Counted from the first letter of the stretch, positions 40,904 through 51,556 are shown. The stretch is 64,000 nucleotides of DNA from Rhabditoides inermis (GCA_963966185.1 CAWZYM010000010.1:334501-398500); one strand, 5' to 3'. The notes: a model not told the origin generated them from the sequence alone. Numbers and translations: made by a program.

Positions 40904-42724
40904 AATGGGTACCGGGCCGAAACAGGGTTAACCCCTCTTTCTACCAGTAACTGTGTCTCTTTCTATGTAGTTTTGTCTTGGTTTTGTATTGTGTACTTTT
41001 CCCTTCCCTTACTACTCCTCATTAATTGATGGTTCTCAGTACACGCCGAGTCGGTGCCGCTGGACTGGGCGCAGTCGCTGATCCCCAAGCTGCGCTACGC
41101 CCAGCATGCCGAGGCGTGCACCAACATACTCCTCATGTTCAAGGTTGATAGAGATAGAGCGAGTCAAGGGGTTCATTCCTGTTTGTTGCAGCCTTTTTAC
41201 CTTACTCGGTAGTTTGTCTAGAGAGTCAGACTATGACGAATCATGATGTAGAGGGTATGCGTGTCGTGTCGAACCTCTCTCCTCCTCTGCAGCGCTTCGA
41301 CCGCGACCCGACGATGGCGCTGATGCGGCTCATCTTCAGCCGCCCCCACGACGACGACACGTTCAGCGTGGAGTGCATCAAGGTGAGGAGGGTCCGGTGG
41401 TCCGCAATTTTTGTTGTTGGTGGTGTGGTCCGCTAGTTTGTGAAGGGATGTGATCCTTGAATGAATATACTCATGTTTTGGGCGGGACGACACACCGGGG
41501 GCCGAGTAGTCGGTGAAAATGATCTCGCAAGTTGAACTTTTGAAGTTCTAGTTGCGATATATCATACATCCCGGCCCCGGCGCTTTGAAAAGTAAATTTT
41601 CTGCTTATTACGTACGTGCATAAGATAAAATGATCTCTTGATCACATTGAAAAAGGTATCCTTCCTATTTCCTATACATGACACAAACTGTTTTGCCGAG
41701 CCTGATACTAGTCTATCATGTCGATTTCTAGATTCTGATCGAGGACCCGGACTGTGTGCCAAAGGTGGCCGAGCTGGTGGCGACGCTGCTCAAGAAGCAG
41801 CTGCAGGTGGGTGGGAGGGGGGGGCAGATTGACAGACAGATTGTCAGATAGATGACAGATAGGCTGACAGATTGACTGACTGACATACACTGGCAGACAG
41901 ACAGATGTCTGACTGAGACTGACTGACTGACCGGCTCACAGACAGACAGACAGACAGACACAAGAAGTGACATGTCGATTGCAGGCGGGCGACGTGTGCT
42001 CTCCGGAGAAGGCGGAGAAGAAGGAGAAGAAGAAGTCGCCGCCCAAGCTCTACATGGAGCAGGTATGGGGGAGAGGGAGAGAGAGAGAGAGAAAGAGAGA
42101 GAGGGGGGGAGAGAGAGGACACTGAAGTATGGCTTGTTGAATGTGTCCGCTGTCGTGGAGTGGAGTGAGTAATGTGAATGGTTAAGGAAGGTGTTAACAG
42201 GGAAATATCATTGTGAACTAGTAAGATAGCAGTCGAAGAACGGTGTATTGATTGATTGCATTCAGGTGCTGCACCACATGGAGCGCTTCACGCAGCTGTG
42301 TCTGACGAAGGACAAGCGTGAGACGGAGGCGATGCTCTCCAAGCAGCCGCTGCAGGACGTGTTCCACACGATCAAGAAGTGGGTGCCGGACGAAGCAAAG
42401 TGCGCGCACCCAATGCGGCGCTGACGTGTCTCCGATCTACTTTGCTGCGACTTTTTTCTTCTTCAAGATTAGACTTTTCAATCACAGTCTAGGTCTCCCC
42501 GGCGATTCTGATAATATAAGTTGTGATTTTGAGGAGCGACAAGTCGAACGTGTTGTACCGCCGCTTCCCGCAGCTGTTTGCTGTGGTGGAGATTCTGAAC
42601 GAGGACACCTCGCCGCCGACCCGCACCCTGCGAGGGAACAGACAGGCGACCAAGCCTCCCAAGAAGTCGATCGAGAAGGACGAAGAGGTGGGGAGGGAGA
42701 GATAATGAGGGATGAGAGATAGAT

Positions 42725-42759
<35 letters not shown>

Positions 42760-42827
42760 CTCGTGTTCAGGATGAGCCGGTGAAAAAGAAGCGTCGTCCG
42801 ATCGAGATCGACTCGGACAGCGATTGA
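35062..42827 (+). CDS. INTS3: Integrator complex subunit 3 (INTS3 / SOSS-A)
   Basis: Thirty exons join in phase to 1088 residues, close to human INTS3 (about 1040). Exon starts/ends: 35062-35181, 35364-35486, 35648-35791, 35846-35938, 36019-36081, 36189-36302, 36581-36713, 36805-36881, 36977-37045, 37130-37193, 37254-37333, 37506-37618, 37974-38075, 38185-38244, 38398-38463, 38620-38956, 39007-39109, 39280-39380, 39476-39544, 39693-39911, 40207-40296, 40345-40446, 40646-40799, 41040-41143, 41293-41382, 41732-41806, 41985-42062, 42266-42378, 42534-42687 and 42771-42827. Recognisable blocks are GLLFGLLTDKANSEKYLRDL near residue 70, the helical-repeat N-terminal half, a poly-Ala/acidic linker (exons 16-18), the C-terminal helical half and a basic KKKRRP followed by an acidic DSDSD tail. 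INTS3 scaffolds Integrator, which cleaves snRNA and promoter-proximal transcripts, and the SOSS single-strand DNA repair complex. Its last three exons are duplicated at 48053-48610. Confidence 0.92.
37671..37734. mobile_element. 62-bp palindromic MITE remnant in INTS3 intron 12
   Basis: TTAAGGTGTGGTCAGTCTC and GAGACTGATCGCTACCTTAA are inverted around a tiny centre. It is the smallest member of the CGGTCAGTCTCTTCGAA family, essentially both termini joined, with TTAA at both ends. Confidence 0.7.
40818..40903. repeat. (TGAT)n microsatellite in INTS3 intron 23
   Basis: About 20 TGAT units. The sequence just after it (about 40907-41030, with GGGCCGAAACAGGGT) recurs inverted at about 45640-45746 beside another CAAT run. 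Confidence 0.85.
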
Positions 42828-43245
42828 TTGTTTACGTTTGAAAACTTGCATACGTTGTATTAGTGTTTGATCTCTCTATTCTCGAGAGAGCTGTGGTGTG
42901 GTGTATAGTTGTGGTACGTACGTGTACGGTGTGGAAGATAAAAGGATTTGAAGCAGTTCGCAAAAGAGTGCCGATGACTTTTCATAAACAAACTGTATGA
43001 TTAAAGGTACACTGGCAACTTATTTTTGACTCGGAATGATCGAAAGAATAATATTAACTCAAATCTCAATAGATTTTTGATAAAGAACAACGATTAACCG
43101 CTGCTTTCAAATGTTGCAACTCGCTGTTGCAACTTTTTTTCAAATTCAAAATTGGTCCCGCCACGACTTCCATTCCGTTAAACTCTTCAATACTGCAGAA
43201 GTGGCGATAGAACACATAATCCCAGACGAAAGAAGATCGTTCACT

Positions 43246-43317
43246 TACTATGTGGCTCAATGCGTGTGTGCGCCGTAGTGGCACAGACCTCGCCGGTTCG
43301 AGTCCTGTCTACGGCAA
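43246..43317 (+). repeat. tRNA-like sequence between INTS3 and collagen
   Basis: A-box-like TGTGGCTCAATGCG and a perfect B-box GGTTCGAGTCC lie at about tRNA spacing. GCCGTAG within the unit pairs with CTACGGC at its 3' end, but as a whole it does not fold as a standard cloverleaf. Confidence 0.5.
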
Positions 43318-43403
43318 ATGTTTTGCATGAGTGGTAATGTGCGTTCAAGAGAGCTAGTTGCAGAATTAAGTTGCCACGGTTCCTTTAAATAATGAACGGA
43401 ACA

Positions 43404-43535
43404 TATAGAACACGATTCGCTGTTTTCATTTCGTAGTGAGAAATACCATTTCGGTGCGTAAGTGTCCCTACGCGCCGACTTGGCATTTCCCACTACGAAA
43501 TGAAAACGTCGCGGATCGTGTTCTACATATTCTAT
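43404..43535. mobile_element. Palindromic element with TTCGTAGTGAGAAATACC arms
   Basis: GAACACGATTCGCTGTTTTC ... and its near-complement form arms of about 60 bases around TAAGTGTCCC. Shorter versions lie at about 45388-45500 and 49298-49410. The core is shared with the larger foldback at 14905-15331. Confidence 0.75.
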
Positions 43536-43668
43536 TCATTTTGGCGTAAAAGTATTTGTCATTCAGGATGAATCAAGCACTCATACGTTTCAGTGGTGGG
43601 AAGAACCGCCTGGGTTGTCACTGTCTGATACTAGTAAAGAACACAAACACGATCATATAAATGCTATG

Positions 43669-43674
43669 TTTATT
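43669..43674 (-). terminator. Poly(A) signal of collagen 1
   Basis: AATAAA on the minus strand, 40 bases after the collagen stop codon (43716-43714). The duplicate gene has the same signal at 49556-49551. Confidence 0.7.
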
Positions 43675-43713
43675 GCTTCTCTTTCAGCGAGCAATGTGTT
43701 GGGCAGTAGGGCT

Positions 43714-44898
43714 CTACTGACGGAGCACCTTGCGGAGACGGAACTTGCGCACGCGCCTTCCGTATCCTCCAGCGGCGGCGGCGGCTCCCGCGTCTCCTCC
43801 TCCTCCAGAGTATCCTCCAGCGGGAGCAGCGGCAGCGGGTGCGGGCGCGGCCTCAGCGACAGGTGCGGGAGCGGCCTCAGCAGCAGCTGCACCACCAGAG
43901 TATCCACCGGCTCCACCAGCTGCAGCACCACCAGAGTAGCCACCAGCGGCGGCGGCGGGTGCGGGGGCGGCCTCAGCGGCGGCTGCGCCACCAGAGTATC
44001 CTCCAGCACCTTCAGCGGCGGCTGCTCCTCCAGCGCTGTATCCTCCCTCGACAGCGGCGGTGCGCGGCGGGCAGGGGCAGTATGCGGCGTCGGGTCCGGG
44101 CGCGCCGTCGGGTCCGGGCGCTCCGGGCTGTCCGTCGGGTCCGGGTCCTCCGGGGTTTCCGGGCGGTCCCGGCGGTCCAGCGGGTCCGGGCTCTCCGGGT
44201 CCGGTCGAGTATCCCTCGCCGCCAGCCTCTCCCGCGGGTCCAGGAGGTCCAGGAGGTCCAGCGGGTCCCGGCTGTCCAGCGCCCGTCTTGGTGCCAGGCG
44301 CGCCAGGCGGTCCGTCAGTTCCAGGGTTTCCGGGCGCTCCATCGGGTCCCGGGGGTCCAGGCGGTCCAGGAGGTCCGGGCTGAGGATATCCACCAGCGGC
44401 TCCATCGTTTCCGGGCGGTCCATCGGGTCCAGCCGGTCCAGCAGGTCCGTCGGGTCCAGCGGGTCCAGGCGGTCCCGCAGGACACGTGATGCACGCCTTC
44501 TGATCAGCTCCCGTGGAGTACGAGTCACCACCGGATCCGGCCTGTCCGTCGGGTCCGGGCGCTCCCGGCTCACCGTCTTCTCCGTTGGATCCAGGAGGTC
44601 CGGGAGGTCCGGGCGGGCAGCCGCTCGCCTGCGCGGCGCAGTTGCATTGTCCCGAGGACGCGCCACCGGACACTCCCTGCGAGTAGCCACCGCCCGCTGC
44701 CTGCGCGTATCCGCCGCCGCGCTTGTGTCGGTTGAAGATGTCCGCGCCGGTGGTCTTCATCATCTCGCGCCACGCGTCGTTCGCGGCGCCCTTGAACTCG
44801 CCCAGTTCCATCATCAGCTCCTGCTCGAAGGTGTTGATGTCCGAGAAGATGTAGCCGACGGTGGCTGAAGAGGGAGGGTTGGGGTGAGAGAGAGAGAG

Positions 44899-44938
<40 letters not shown>

Positions 44939-45013
44939 GGGCTCACCGATGGTCGCCAAGGTAGCGATGAAGCAGCCCGCCGAGGCGACGGTCAGACCAG
45001 TGGAGAGGCCCAT
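43714..45013 (-). CDS. Cuticle collagen, duplicate 1
   Basis: Two exons (45013-44947 and 44864-43714) give 405 residues. The start [13 protein letters not shown] opens a single membrane anchor/signal segment. [17 protein letters not shown] and NDAWREMM follow, the usual N-terminal block of nematode cuticle collagens, then an RHKR subtilisin-like processing site. A cysteine cluster ([10 protein letters not shown]) precedes interrupted Gly-X-Y blocks ([13 protein letters not shown] ...). YCPCPPRT closes the triple-helical part. The long tail of [20 protein letters not shown] repeats ends FRLRKVLRQ and may cross-link or self-assemble. Such proteins trimerise, are secreted by the hypodermis and are built into the cuticle. 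The small intron is a GA run. A TATA box lies 35 bases upstream. Near-identical to the gene at 49596-50896. Confidence 0.92.
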
Positions 45014-45047
45014 TGCCGAATGAGTGAGGAGTCGACTGAACGAGACG

Positions 45048-45055
45048 CTTATATA
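45048..45055 (-). promoter_or_regulatory. TATA box of collagen 1
   Basis: TATATAAG on the minus strand, 35 bases before the start codon at 45013, implying a very short 5' leader. Conserved in the duplicate at 50931-50938. Confidence 0.7.
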
Positions 45056-45244
45056 GTCGGGCAAGTAGGACCCCGGGGCGTGAGAGAAGTGGGACGCGAC
45101 TCTCTTGTGTTGGCGCAGTCTCTCGCTTGCTATCTCCGCCATCTCGCATCTACGAACGGCATCTAGTAATGTAAACGGAACTGGTAACGATGTTTGAGTC
45201 GGTGAGAAGGAATTCGCAAGTTAACTTTCTTTACTGTGTCAAGC

Positions 45245-45603
45245 TGAGATAGCTGTGGTTTGGTGTAAAGTTGTGGTACGTACGTGTACGGTGTGAAAGA
45301 TACATTTATTTTAAGCAGTTCTCAAAAAAGTGCGGATGACTTTTCGAAAACAAACTGTATGATTAAATAATGAACGGAACATCTAGAACACGCATCGCTG
45401 TTTTCATTTCGTAGTGAAAAATACCAAGTCGGCGCGTAGCGCACCGAAATGGTAGTTCTCACTACGAATGAAACTTCACGAATCGTGTTCTACATATATT
45501 CTATCCATTTTAGCGTAAAAGTATTTGTCATTCAGAATGAATCAATCACTCATACTTTTCAGTGGTGGAAAGAACCGCCTGCTTTGTCTCTGTCTGATAC
45601 TAG

Positions 45604-45604
<1 letters not shown>
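45245..45604. repeat. Third copy of the INTS3/collagen flank
   Basis: GATAGCTGTGGTTTGGTGTA ... TCTGTCTGATACTAGT matches 42890-43015 joined to 43390-43635 and the equivalent part of the second unit (49140-49520). It lacks the tRNA-like insert and is not followed by a collagen gene. Confidence 0.8.
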
Positions 45605-45640
<36 letters not shown>

Positions 45641-45776
45641 GAGGATTAGTATAAAAGGTAAGGAAAAGAACACAATACGTACTACATAGTGAGAGACACA
45701 GTTAATGGTAGAAAGAGGGGTGTACCCTGTTTCGGCCCGTTACCCTGCAGACAGGATTCTATACACAAGTAACAAA

Positions 45777-47609
45777 TTAGAGAGGGCGCGCCAGCGCCCT
45801 CTCGTTTGTACTGGATGTCCCCGCGCGCTAGAATGCTCAAAAACGACTTTTCCCGGATGAAGCACTTTTCCTCATTTTGAAGTGATTTCCACTGTTACAT
45901 TGCATTCACATCTCTATTCGATAGAGTTATAGAAAGTTGTATTGAGTTTGATTGAATTTGAAGCGAGATACGGAGAGTCCGCATTCGAGTGCGGATTGAG
46001 ATTGGTGTCGGTCGCTCGGGCGGGCGGGCGGGCGTCGGACAATCGCTTTCGCCCCGCCCCCTCTGTGTGTGTGTGAGAGAGAGAGAGATAGGCGAATAGC
46101 GGGTGCGCGTCGGTATCCTCGCAGCGAATCGCGAACGTGTATGAAAATGTAATTTTGTGAAACAAAACTTAAGAAAAGGACAGATATTATCTTTCAAAAG
46201 TACTTCCAAGTAAAAGTAGTTGGTTTGTACTGTTGTCTCAGTTAACGGTCTCTGGAATACCATATATGAACAAGGAGTGCCTGGCTACATAATATCAATG
46301 CTGGAGAAGGTTTATTCAAATGCTGAGAATGAGATCAAAGTGAATAAGAAGCGAACCAACGTGAATGTTCAACGAGGAGTGAGGCAAGGCTGCGTCCTCA
46401 GCCCTGTCCTTTTCAATGCCGTGTTGGAGCAAATACTGAGAAAAATGAGTTGGATGGAGAAAGGAGTGAAAATTGATGGAGAATATTTGAGTCACCTACG
46501 ATACGCCGATGATGTTGTTTCATGTGCAAGAAGCAAAGAGACCGCTCAGAAAATGCTAGACGAACTGAGTGTGGAAAGCGAAAAGTATGGATTGCGAATA
46601 AGTCAAAAGAAGACGAAGATTCTCACTATTGGACCAAATCAGAACTTGACTCTACGTGGTGCACCCCTCGAGACAGTGCGAAGTTTCAAATATTTGGGAG
46701 TCACAATATCGAAGGACAAAGACACGATTGAACTAGAAAGACGAATGGGAAGTGCGTGGGGAGCGTTCAATAGACATCGACGCTTTCTCACAAGCAGGAC
46801 TGTGCCCATGAAGAGGAAGCGAGCCGTGATCTACACTTGTGTATTACCGGGAGCCCTCTACTGTTGCGAAACCTGGGCAATTGCGGAAAAACAAAAGGAG
46901 AAACTAAGAAGAATGCAACGTCGAATGGAAATATCGATGGTTAATGTCACACTACGAGATAGAATGAGAAATGAACGATTGCGAGACCTGACAGGACTAC
47001 GCGATATTATGGATATTGCATGGAAAAGAGAAAGGAATTGGGCAAAGAAGGTAGCGACATTCAAAAACCGATGGTCGAGACGGGTAACAGAATGGAGACC
47101 GTACGATAAGACGAGGAGAATAGGAGCACCGTATGTGAAATGGAGCGACGACCTGAAGGAGATGATGGAACGGAACGGACGATGTGGCGAGAACTGGGCG
47201 ACATTAGCGAGGAGTGACAACGACGGTGAATGGAAATCGATAATGCTCACGGGACCAGCTCCATAGCGAGACAATTATGTTTTGTGCATTGAGATTCTGG
47301 ATAAAGTTTTTGATTTTGATTTTGATTTTTGTTGTCTCAGATGAGCAAAAGGACTGACATGTTTTCAATGGAGACATGTGCAAACAGGCTCTCAGCATTA
47401 TTCGACGTGTTATGTTACAACAGAAGTTGTGCTTTTAGATAATAACTGCATAACTTCGTAAACGCGTTCATTATAATATGGCCGCTTTGCACTGGTATGA
47501 GAGAGAGAGCCTGTTGGCACATGTCTCCATTGAAAACATGTCAGTCCTTTTGCTCAACTGAGACAACAGTACAAACCAACTACTTTTACTTGGAAGTACT
47601 TTTGAAAGA
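45777..47609 (-). mobile_element. Helitron-like element, copy 4, split by a LINE
   Basis: Termini are as in copy 3: minus strand start A-TCTTTCAAAAGTACTTCC at 47609, end hairpin plus CTAA before T at 45777. The match to copy 3 runs 45777-46241, breaks for a reverse transcriptase-bearing insertion, and resumes 47330-47609. Confidence 0.75.
46242..47329 (+). mobile_element. 5'-truncated non-LTR retrotransposon (RTE-like) with reverse transcriptase
   Basis: One open frame of about 340 codons (stop 47264-47266) encodes the C-terminal part of a LINE reverse transcriptase. The motif GVRQGCVLSPVLF and the catalytic box YADDVV are intact, followed by the thumb and the C-terminal KWSDDLKEM / NWATLARS region. 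The endonuclease and early RT motifs are missing, as after incomplete reverse transcription. The 3' end is a short TTTTGAT repeat tail, as in RTE-type LINEs. The insertion is flanked by the 11-base direct repeat TGTTGTCTCAG (46231-46241 and 47330-47340). The first few codons of the open frame come from the host element, so it has no start of its own. Confidence 0.88.
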
Positions 47610-47803
47610 TAATCATTACAGTAGCTGAGCTACCATCTTAGTTAAGCACCGTGGTGGGCCCTAGGCTAATGCTCATCAGTACAGGTTCCACGGTGCGACA
47701 CAGTAATAAACACAGTAACTGACTAATAAGCTGAAAACTTGTTAGATTATCAGGCAGAGTAAAAGCATTTCTAGTTAACATTCTAACAAGAGACATTCGC
47801 AAT

Positions 47804-47824
47804 TATAGAGAGAGAGAGAGAAAA

Positions 47825-47899
<75 letters not shown>
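47804..47899. repeat. GA microsatellite at the duplication boundary
   Basis: GA repeats with a few AAAG interruptions end exactly where homology to the INTS3 intron begins. The equivalent intron in copy 1 (about 42070-42111) also holds a GA run. Confidence 0.85.
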
Positions 47900-47905
<6 letters not shown>

Positions 47906-48052
47906 ACTGAAGTATGTCTTGTTGGATGTTAGATGTGGCTGTAGAAGAACTAGGAGTGGAGTGGAGTGAGTAATGGGAATGGTTAAGGGAAATATCACTG
48001 TGAACTAGTAAGATAGCTGTCAAAGAATGGTATATTGATTGATTTCATTCAG

Positions 48053-48610
48053 GTGTTGCACCACATGGAGCGCTTCACGCAGCTGTGTCTGACGAAGGAC
48101 AAGCGTGAGACGGAGGCGATGCTCTCCAAGCAGCCGCTGCAGGACGTGTTCCACACGATCAAGAAGTGGGTGCCGGACGAAGCAAAGTGCGCGCACCCAA
48201 TGCGGCGCTGACGTGTCTCCGATCTACTTTGCTGCGACTTTTTTTTTTCAAGATTAGACTTTTCAATCACAGTCTAGGTCTCCCTGGCGATTCTGATAAT
48301 ATAAGTTGTGGTTTGAGGAGCGACAAGTCGAACGTGTTGTACCGCCGCTTCCCGCAGCTGTTTGCTGTGGTGGAGATTCTGAACGAGGACACCTCGCCGC
48401 CGACCCGCACCCTGCGAGGGAACAGACAGGCGACCAAGCCTCCCAAGAAGTCGATCGAGAAGGACGAAGAGGTGGGGAGGGAGGGAGGGAGGGAGAGGAG
48501 AGAGGGGGTGAAGGGAAAGAGAGTGAGAGAGAGAGAGAGAACCTCGTGTTCAGGATGAGCCGGTGAAGAAGAAGCGTCGTCCGATTGAGATCGACTCGGA
48601 CAGCGATTGA
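48053..48610 (+). pseudogene. INTS3: Orphan 3' fragment of INTS3 (exons 28-30)
   Basis: It carries the last three INTS3 exons with open frames, splice sites and the stop codon (48608-48610) all preserved, including the KKKRRP and DSDSD tail. Exons 1-27 are absent and no promoter or start is visible, so it cannot encode INTS3. The introns have diverged by GA/GGGA length changes. Confidence 0.88.
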
Positions 48611-48635
48611 TTGATTACGTTTGAAAACTTGCATA

Positions 48636-49113
48636 CTCTCTCGCAGTCCTTTTTCCCTTTTCGTATTCATAATATTTGGAATCTCCTCCCCAGTAGTATT
48701 GTTCTTATCAATGATAAAGGTGCATATAGATCAGCTATGCAGAAGTACGTTCTTCTGAACAAATCCAAACTTCATATAACAGACCCAACACATCTATAGA
48801 TTTTATGTAGAGTTCTTTGCTCGCTAGTTGACGGGGAAAGACGGTTGGACAGGGGTAGTGTCTATCTCACCGGCCGGGTTTTCTCACCCAACTATAGAAG
48901 TGACAGGATAGTCTCTCACCGCATATGCTGTTATAAACACAGTGTCTGGTGAGGGATTATCCCTTCGGTTCGACTGCGTTCAGAGCGTACAAACGGACGG
49001 GACGTCATCGTAAAGAAGTCAAAACGTTCGTCTAGTCTCAAACTGTGCGCTTTTTACACTGTCAACCCATTGTTCATGTCACTTGTCTCAATTATGAATA
49101 AAGTATATATATA
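48636..49113 (+). mobile_element. LINE 3'-end fragment (CR1/Jockey-like tail)
   Basis: The fragment interrupts the sequence GCATACGTTGT that is continuous in copy 1 (near 42850). Its first 160 bases encode FFPFRIHNIWNLLPSSIV and a following MQKYVL region, then a stop at 48797-48799, typical of the C-terminus of CR1/Jockey-type LINEs. About 300 bases of 3' UTR follow, ending AATAAAGTATATATATA. Confidence 0.72.
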
Positions 49114-49595
49114 CGTTGTGTTAGTGTTTGATCTCTCTGTTCTCGAGAGAGCTGTGGTGTGGTGTATAGTTGTGGTACGTACGTGTACGGTGTGGAAGAT
49201 AAAAGGATTTGAAGCAGTTCGCAGAGGGCATCACTCGAAATTGCATGCATATACGTATTTTCATTAACAAACCTATGTAAAAATGGACAGAACATGTAGA
49301 ACACAGTTTGCGAAGTTTTCATTTGTAGTGAGAAATACCAAGTCGGCGCGTAGCGCACCGAATTGGTACTTCTCACTACGAATGAAAACTTCGCGAATCG
49401 TGTTCTACATATTCTATCCATTTTGGCGTAAAAGTATTTGTCATTCAGGATGAATCAAGCACTCATACTTTTCAGTGGTGGGAAGAACGGCCTGGTTTGT
49501 CTCTGTCTGATACTAGTAAAGAACACAAACACGATCATATAAATGCTATGTTTATTGCTTCTCTTTCAGCGAGCAATGTGTTGGGCAGTAGGGCT

Positions 49596-50896
49596 CTACT
49601 GACGGAGCACCTTGCGGAGACGGAACTTGCGCACGCGTCTTCCGTATCCTCCGGCGGCGGCGGCGGCTCCCGCGTCTCCTCCTCCTCCAGAGTAGCCTCC
49701 AGCAGGAGCGGCGGCAGCGGGGGCAGGGGCGGCCTCGGCAGCGGCGGCACCGCCAGAGTATCCACCGGCTCCACCAGCTGCAGCACCAGCGTCACCACTA
49801 GCGGCTCCACCAGAATATCCACCGGCGGCGGCGGCGGGTGCGGCCTGAGCAGCGGGTGCGGGGGCGGCCTCAGCGGCGGCGCCACCAGAGTATCCTCCAG
49901 CAGCAGCGGCGGCGTCTCCTCCGGCGCTGTATCCTCCCTCGACAGCGGAAGTGCGCGGCGGGCAGGGGCAGTATGCGGCGTCGGGTCCGGGCGCGCCGTC
50001 GGGTCCGGGCGCTCCGGGCTGTCCGTCGGGTCCGGGTCCTCCGGGGTTTCCGGGCGGTCCCGGCGGTCCAGCGGGTCCGGGCTCTCCGGGTCCGGTCGAG
50101 TATCCCTCGCCGCCAGCCTCTCCCGCCGGTCCAGGAGGTCCAGGAGGTCCAGCGGGTCCCGGCTGTCCGGCTCCCGTCTTGGTGCCAGGCGCGCCAGGCG
50201 GTCCGTCAGTTCCAGGGTTTCCGGGCGCTCCATCGGGTCCCGGGGGTCCAGGCGGTCCAGGAGGTCCGGGCTGAGGATATCCACCAGCGGCTCCATCGTT
50301 TCCGGGAGGTCCATCGGGTCCAGCCGGTCCAGCGGGTCCGTCGGGTCCAGCGGGTCCAGGCGGTCCCGCAGGACACGTGATGCACGCCTTCTGATCGGCT
50401 CCCGTGGAGTACGAGTCGCCACCGGATCCGGCCTGTCCGTCGGGTCCGGGCGCTCCCGGCTCACCGTCTTCTCCGTTGGCTCCAGGAGGTCCGGGAGGTC
50501 CGGGCGGGCAGCCGCTCGCCTGCGCGGCACAGTTGCATTGTCCAGAGGACGCGCCACCCGACACTCCCTGCGAGTAGCCACCGCCGCCACCGGCTGCCTG
50601 CGCGTATCCGCCGCCGCGCTTGTGCCGGTTGAAGATGTCCGCGCCGGTGGTCTTCATCATCTCGCGCCACGCGTCGTTCGCGGCGCCCTTGAACTCGCCC
50701 AGCTCCAGCATCAGCTCCTGCTCGAAGGTGTTGATGTCCGAGAAGATGTAGCCGACGGTGGCTGAAAAGGGAGGGTTGGGAGGGAGAGAGAGAGAGGGAG
50801 AGAGAGAGAAAGAGAGAAGACGCGCTCACCGATGGTCGCCAAGGTAGCGATGAAGCAGCCCGCCGAGGCGACGGTGAGACCAGTGGAGAGGCCCAT
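49596..50896 (-). CDS. Cuticle collagen, duplicate 2
   Basis: Two exons (50896-50830 and 50761-49596) give 410 residues. Layout is the same as the gene at 43714-45013: anchor, DINTFEQEL...MLELGEFK block, RHKR site, [10 protein letters not shown] cluster, interrupted Gly-[10 protein letters not shown] and an Ala/Gly/Tyr-rich tail ending FRLRKVLRQ. Differences from duplicate 1 concentrate in the tail, where the number and order of [12 protein letters not shown] repeats differ, and in the short GA intron. The TATA box and poly(A) signal are retained, so both copies appear functional. Confidence 0.92.
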
Positions 50897-50930
50897 TGCC
50901 GAATGAGTGAGGAGTCGACTGAACGAGACG

Positions 50931-50938
50931 CTTATATA
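50931..50938 (-). promoter_or_regulatory. TATA box of collagen 2
   Basis: TATATAAG on the minus strand, identical in position to the TATA box of the duplicate gene. Confidence 0.7.
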
Positions 50939-51502
50939 GTCGGGCAAGTAGGACCCCGGGGCGTGAGAGAAGTGGGACGCGACTCTCTTGTGTTGGCGCA
51001 ATCTCTCGCTTGCTATCTCCGCCATCTCGCATCTGCTGACGGCATCTAGTAATGTAAACGGAACTGGTAGCGGTGTTTGAGTCGGTGAGAAGGAATTCGC
51101 AAGTTAGCTTTCTTTACTGTGTCAAGGTACCCAAAGCTTGCCACTTATGGGATATGGGTGATTTGTATAGCAGGGTCCGAAAAACACACGAGTTGGAGGT
51201 GCAGGTGGTGTATATTATAACTACGGGTTTCAACCTGAATGTCACTTCGCATTTCATGGCACAATGCCGAAGAACGAAACATGGATGCACCACACATTTA
51301 TTGATGCCCATTTTCGTATCTATCACACTATCACTCTTGCGCATTAGTATGTTTCATAGACTATGACAATAAACCTCGCTGGGCGTTTCTATCTCGACTC
51401 GATCTCTACTACGAAACTGAACTGGTCTCTCCCAAAGTTCCGAATCAAGCGTAGGACACATGGATTTTACAACTAGTTGGCGCTTGGCGGACGTTGCGCT
51501 GC

Positions 51503-51509
51503 TATAAAA
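51503..51509 (+). promoter_or_regulatory. TATA box of collagen 3
   Basis: TATAAAA, 48 bases before the ATG at 51557. Confidence 0.7.
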
Positions 51510-51556
51510 GCGCGGCGCGGACACAGTGGAACAGAGTTGGACAGGCAAAGATCGCA

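Larger units (their letters stand above)
42112..45242. repeat. Segmental duplication, copy 1 (INTS3 3' end + collagen)
   Basis: From GAGGACACTGAAGTATG (42112) to CTTTACTGTGTCAAG (45242) this segment matches 47900-51126 in the same orientation, covering INTS3 exons 28-30, the tail region, a flanking palindrome and a complete collagen gene with its promoter. Confidence 0.9.
47900..51126. repeat. Segmental duplication, copy 2
   Basis: Same order and orientation as 42112-45242. It differs mainly by a 478-base LINE-tail insertion (48636-49113), lack of the tRNA-like unit and length changes in the collagen tail. Confidence 0.9.

Noticed and set aside
43615..44868. Long open frames on the plus strand over collagen 1 (Ser/Arg/Gly-rich), and likewise at 49497-50765, plus antisense frames over collagens 3 and 4
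   Set aside because: They are complements of Gly-X-Y coding sequence; such GC-rich repeats leave other frames open. They show no domain and the collagen frame explains the sequence.
45014..45142. Upstream in-frame start MAEIASERLRQH for collagen 1 (and 50897-51025 for collagen 2)
   Set aside because: The TATA box lies inside this extension, so the extension would not be in the mRNA. The ATG at 45013 gives the normal collagen anchor.
46220..46260. ATG at 46220 as the start of the reverse transcriptase
   Set aside because: This ATG lies in the Helitron-like element, before the LINE junction at 46242. The LINE is 5'-truncated and has no start of its own.
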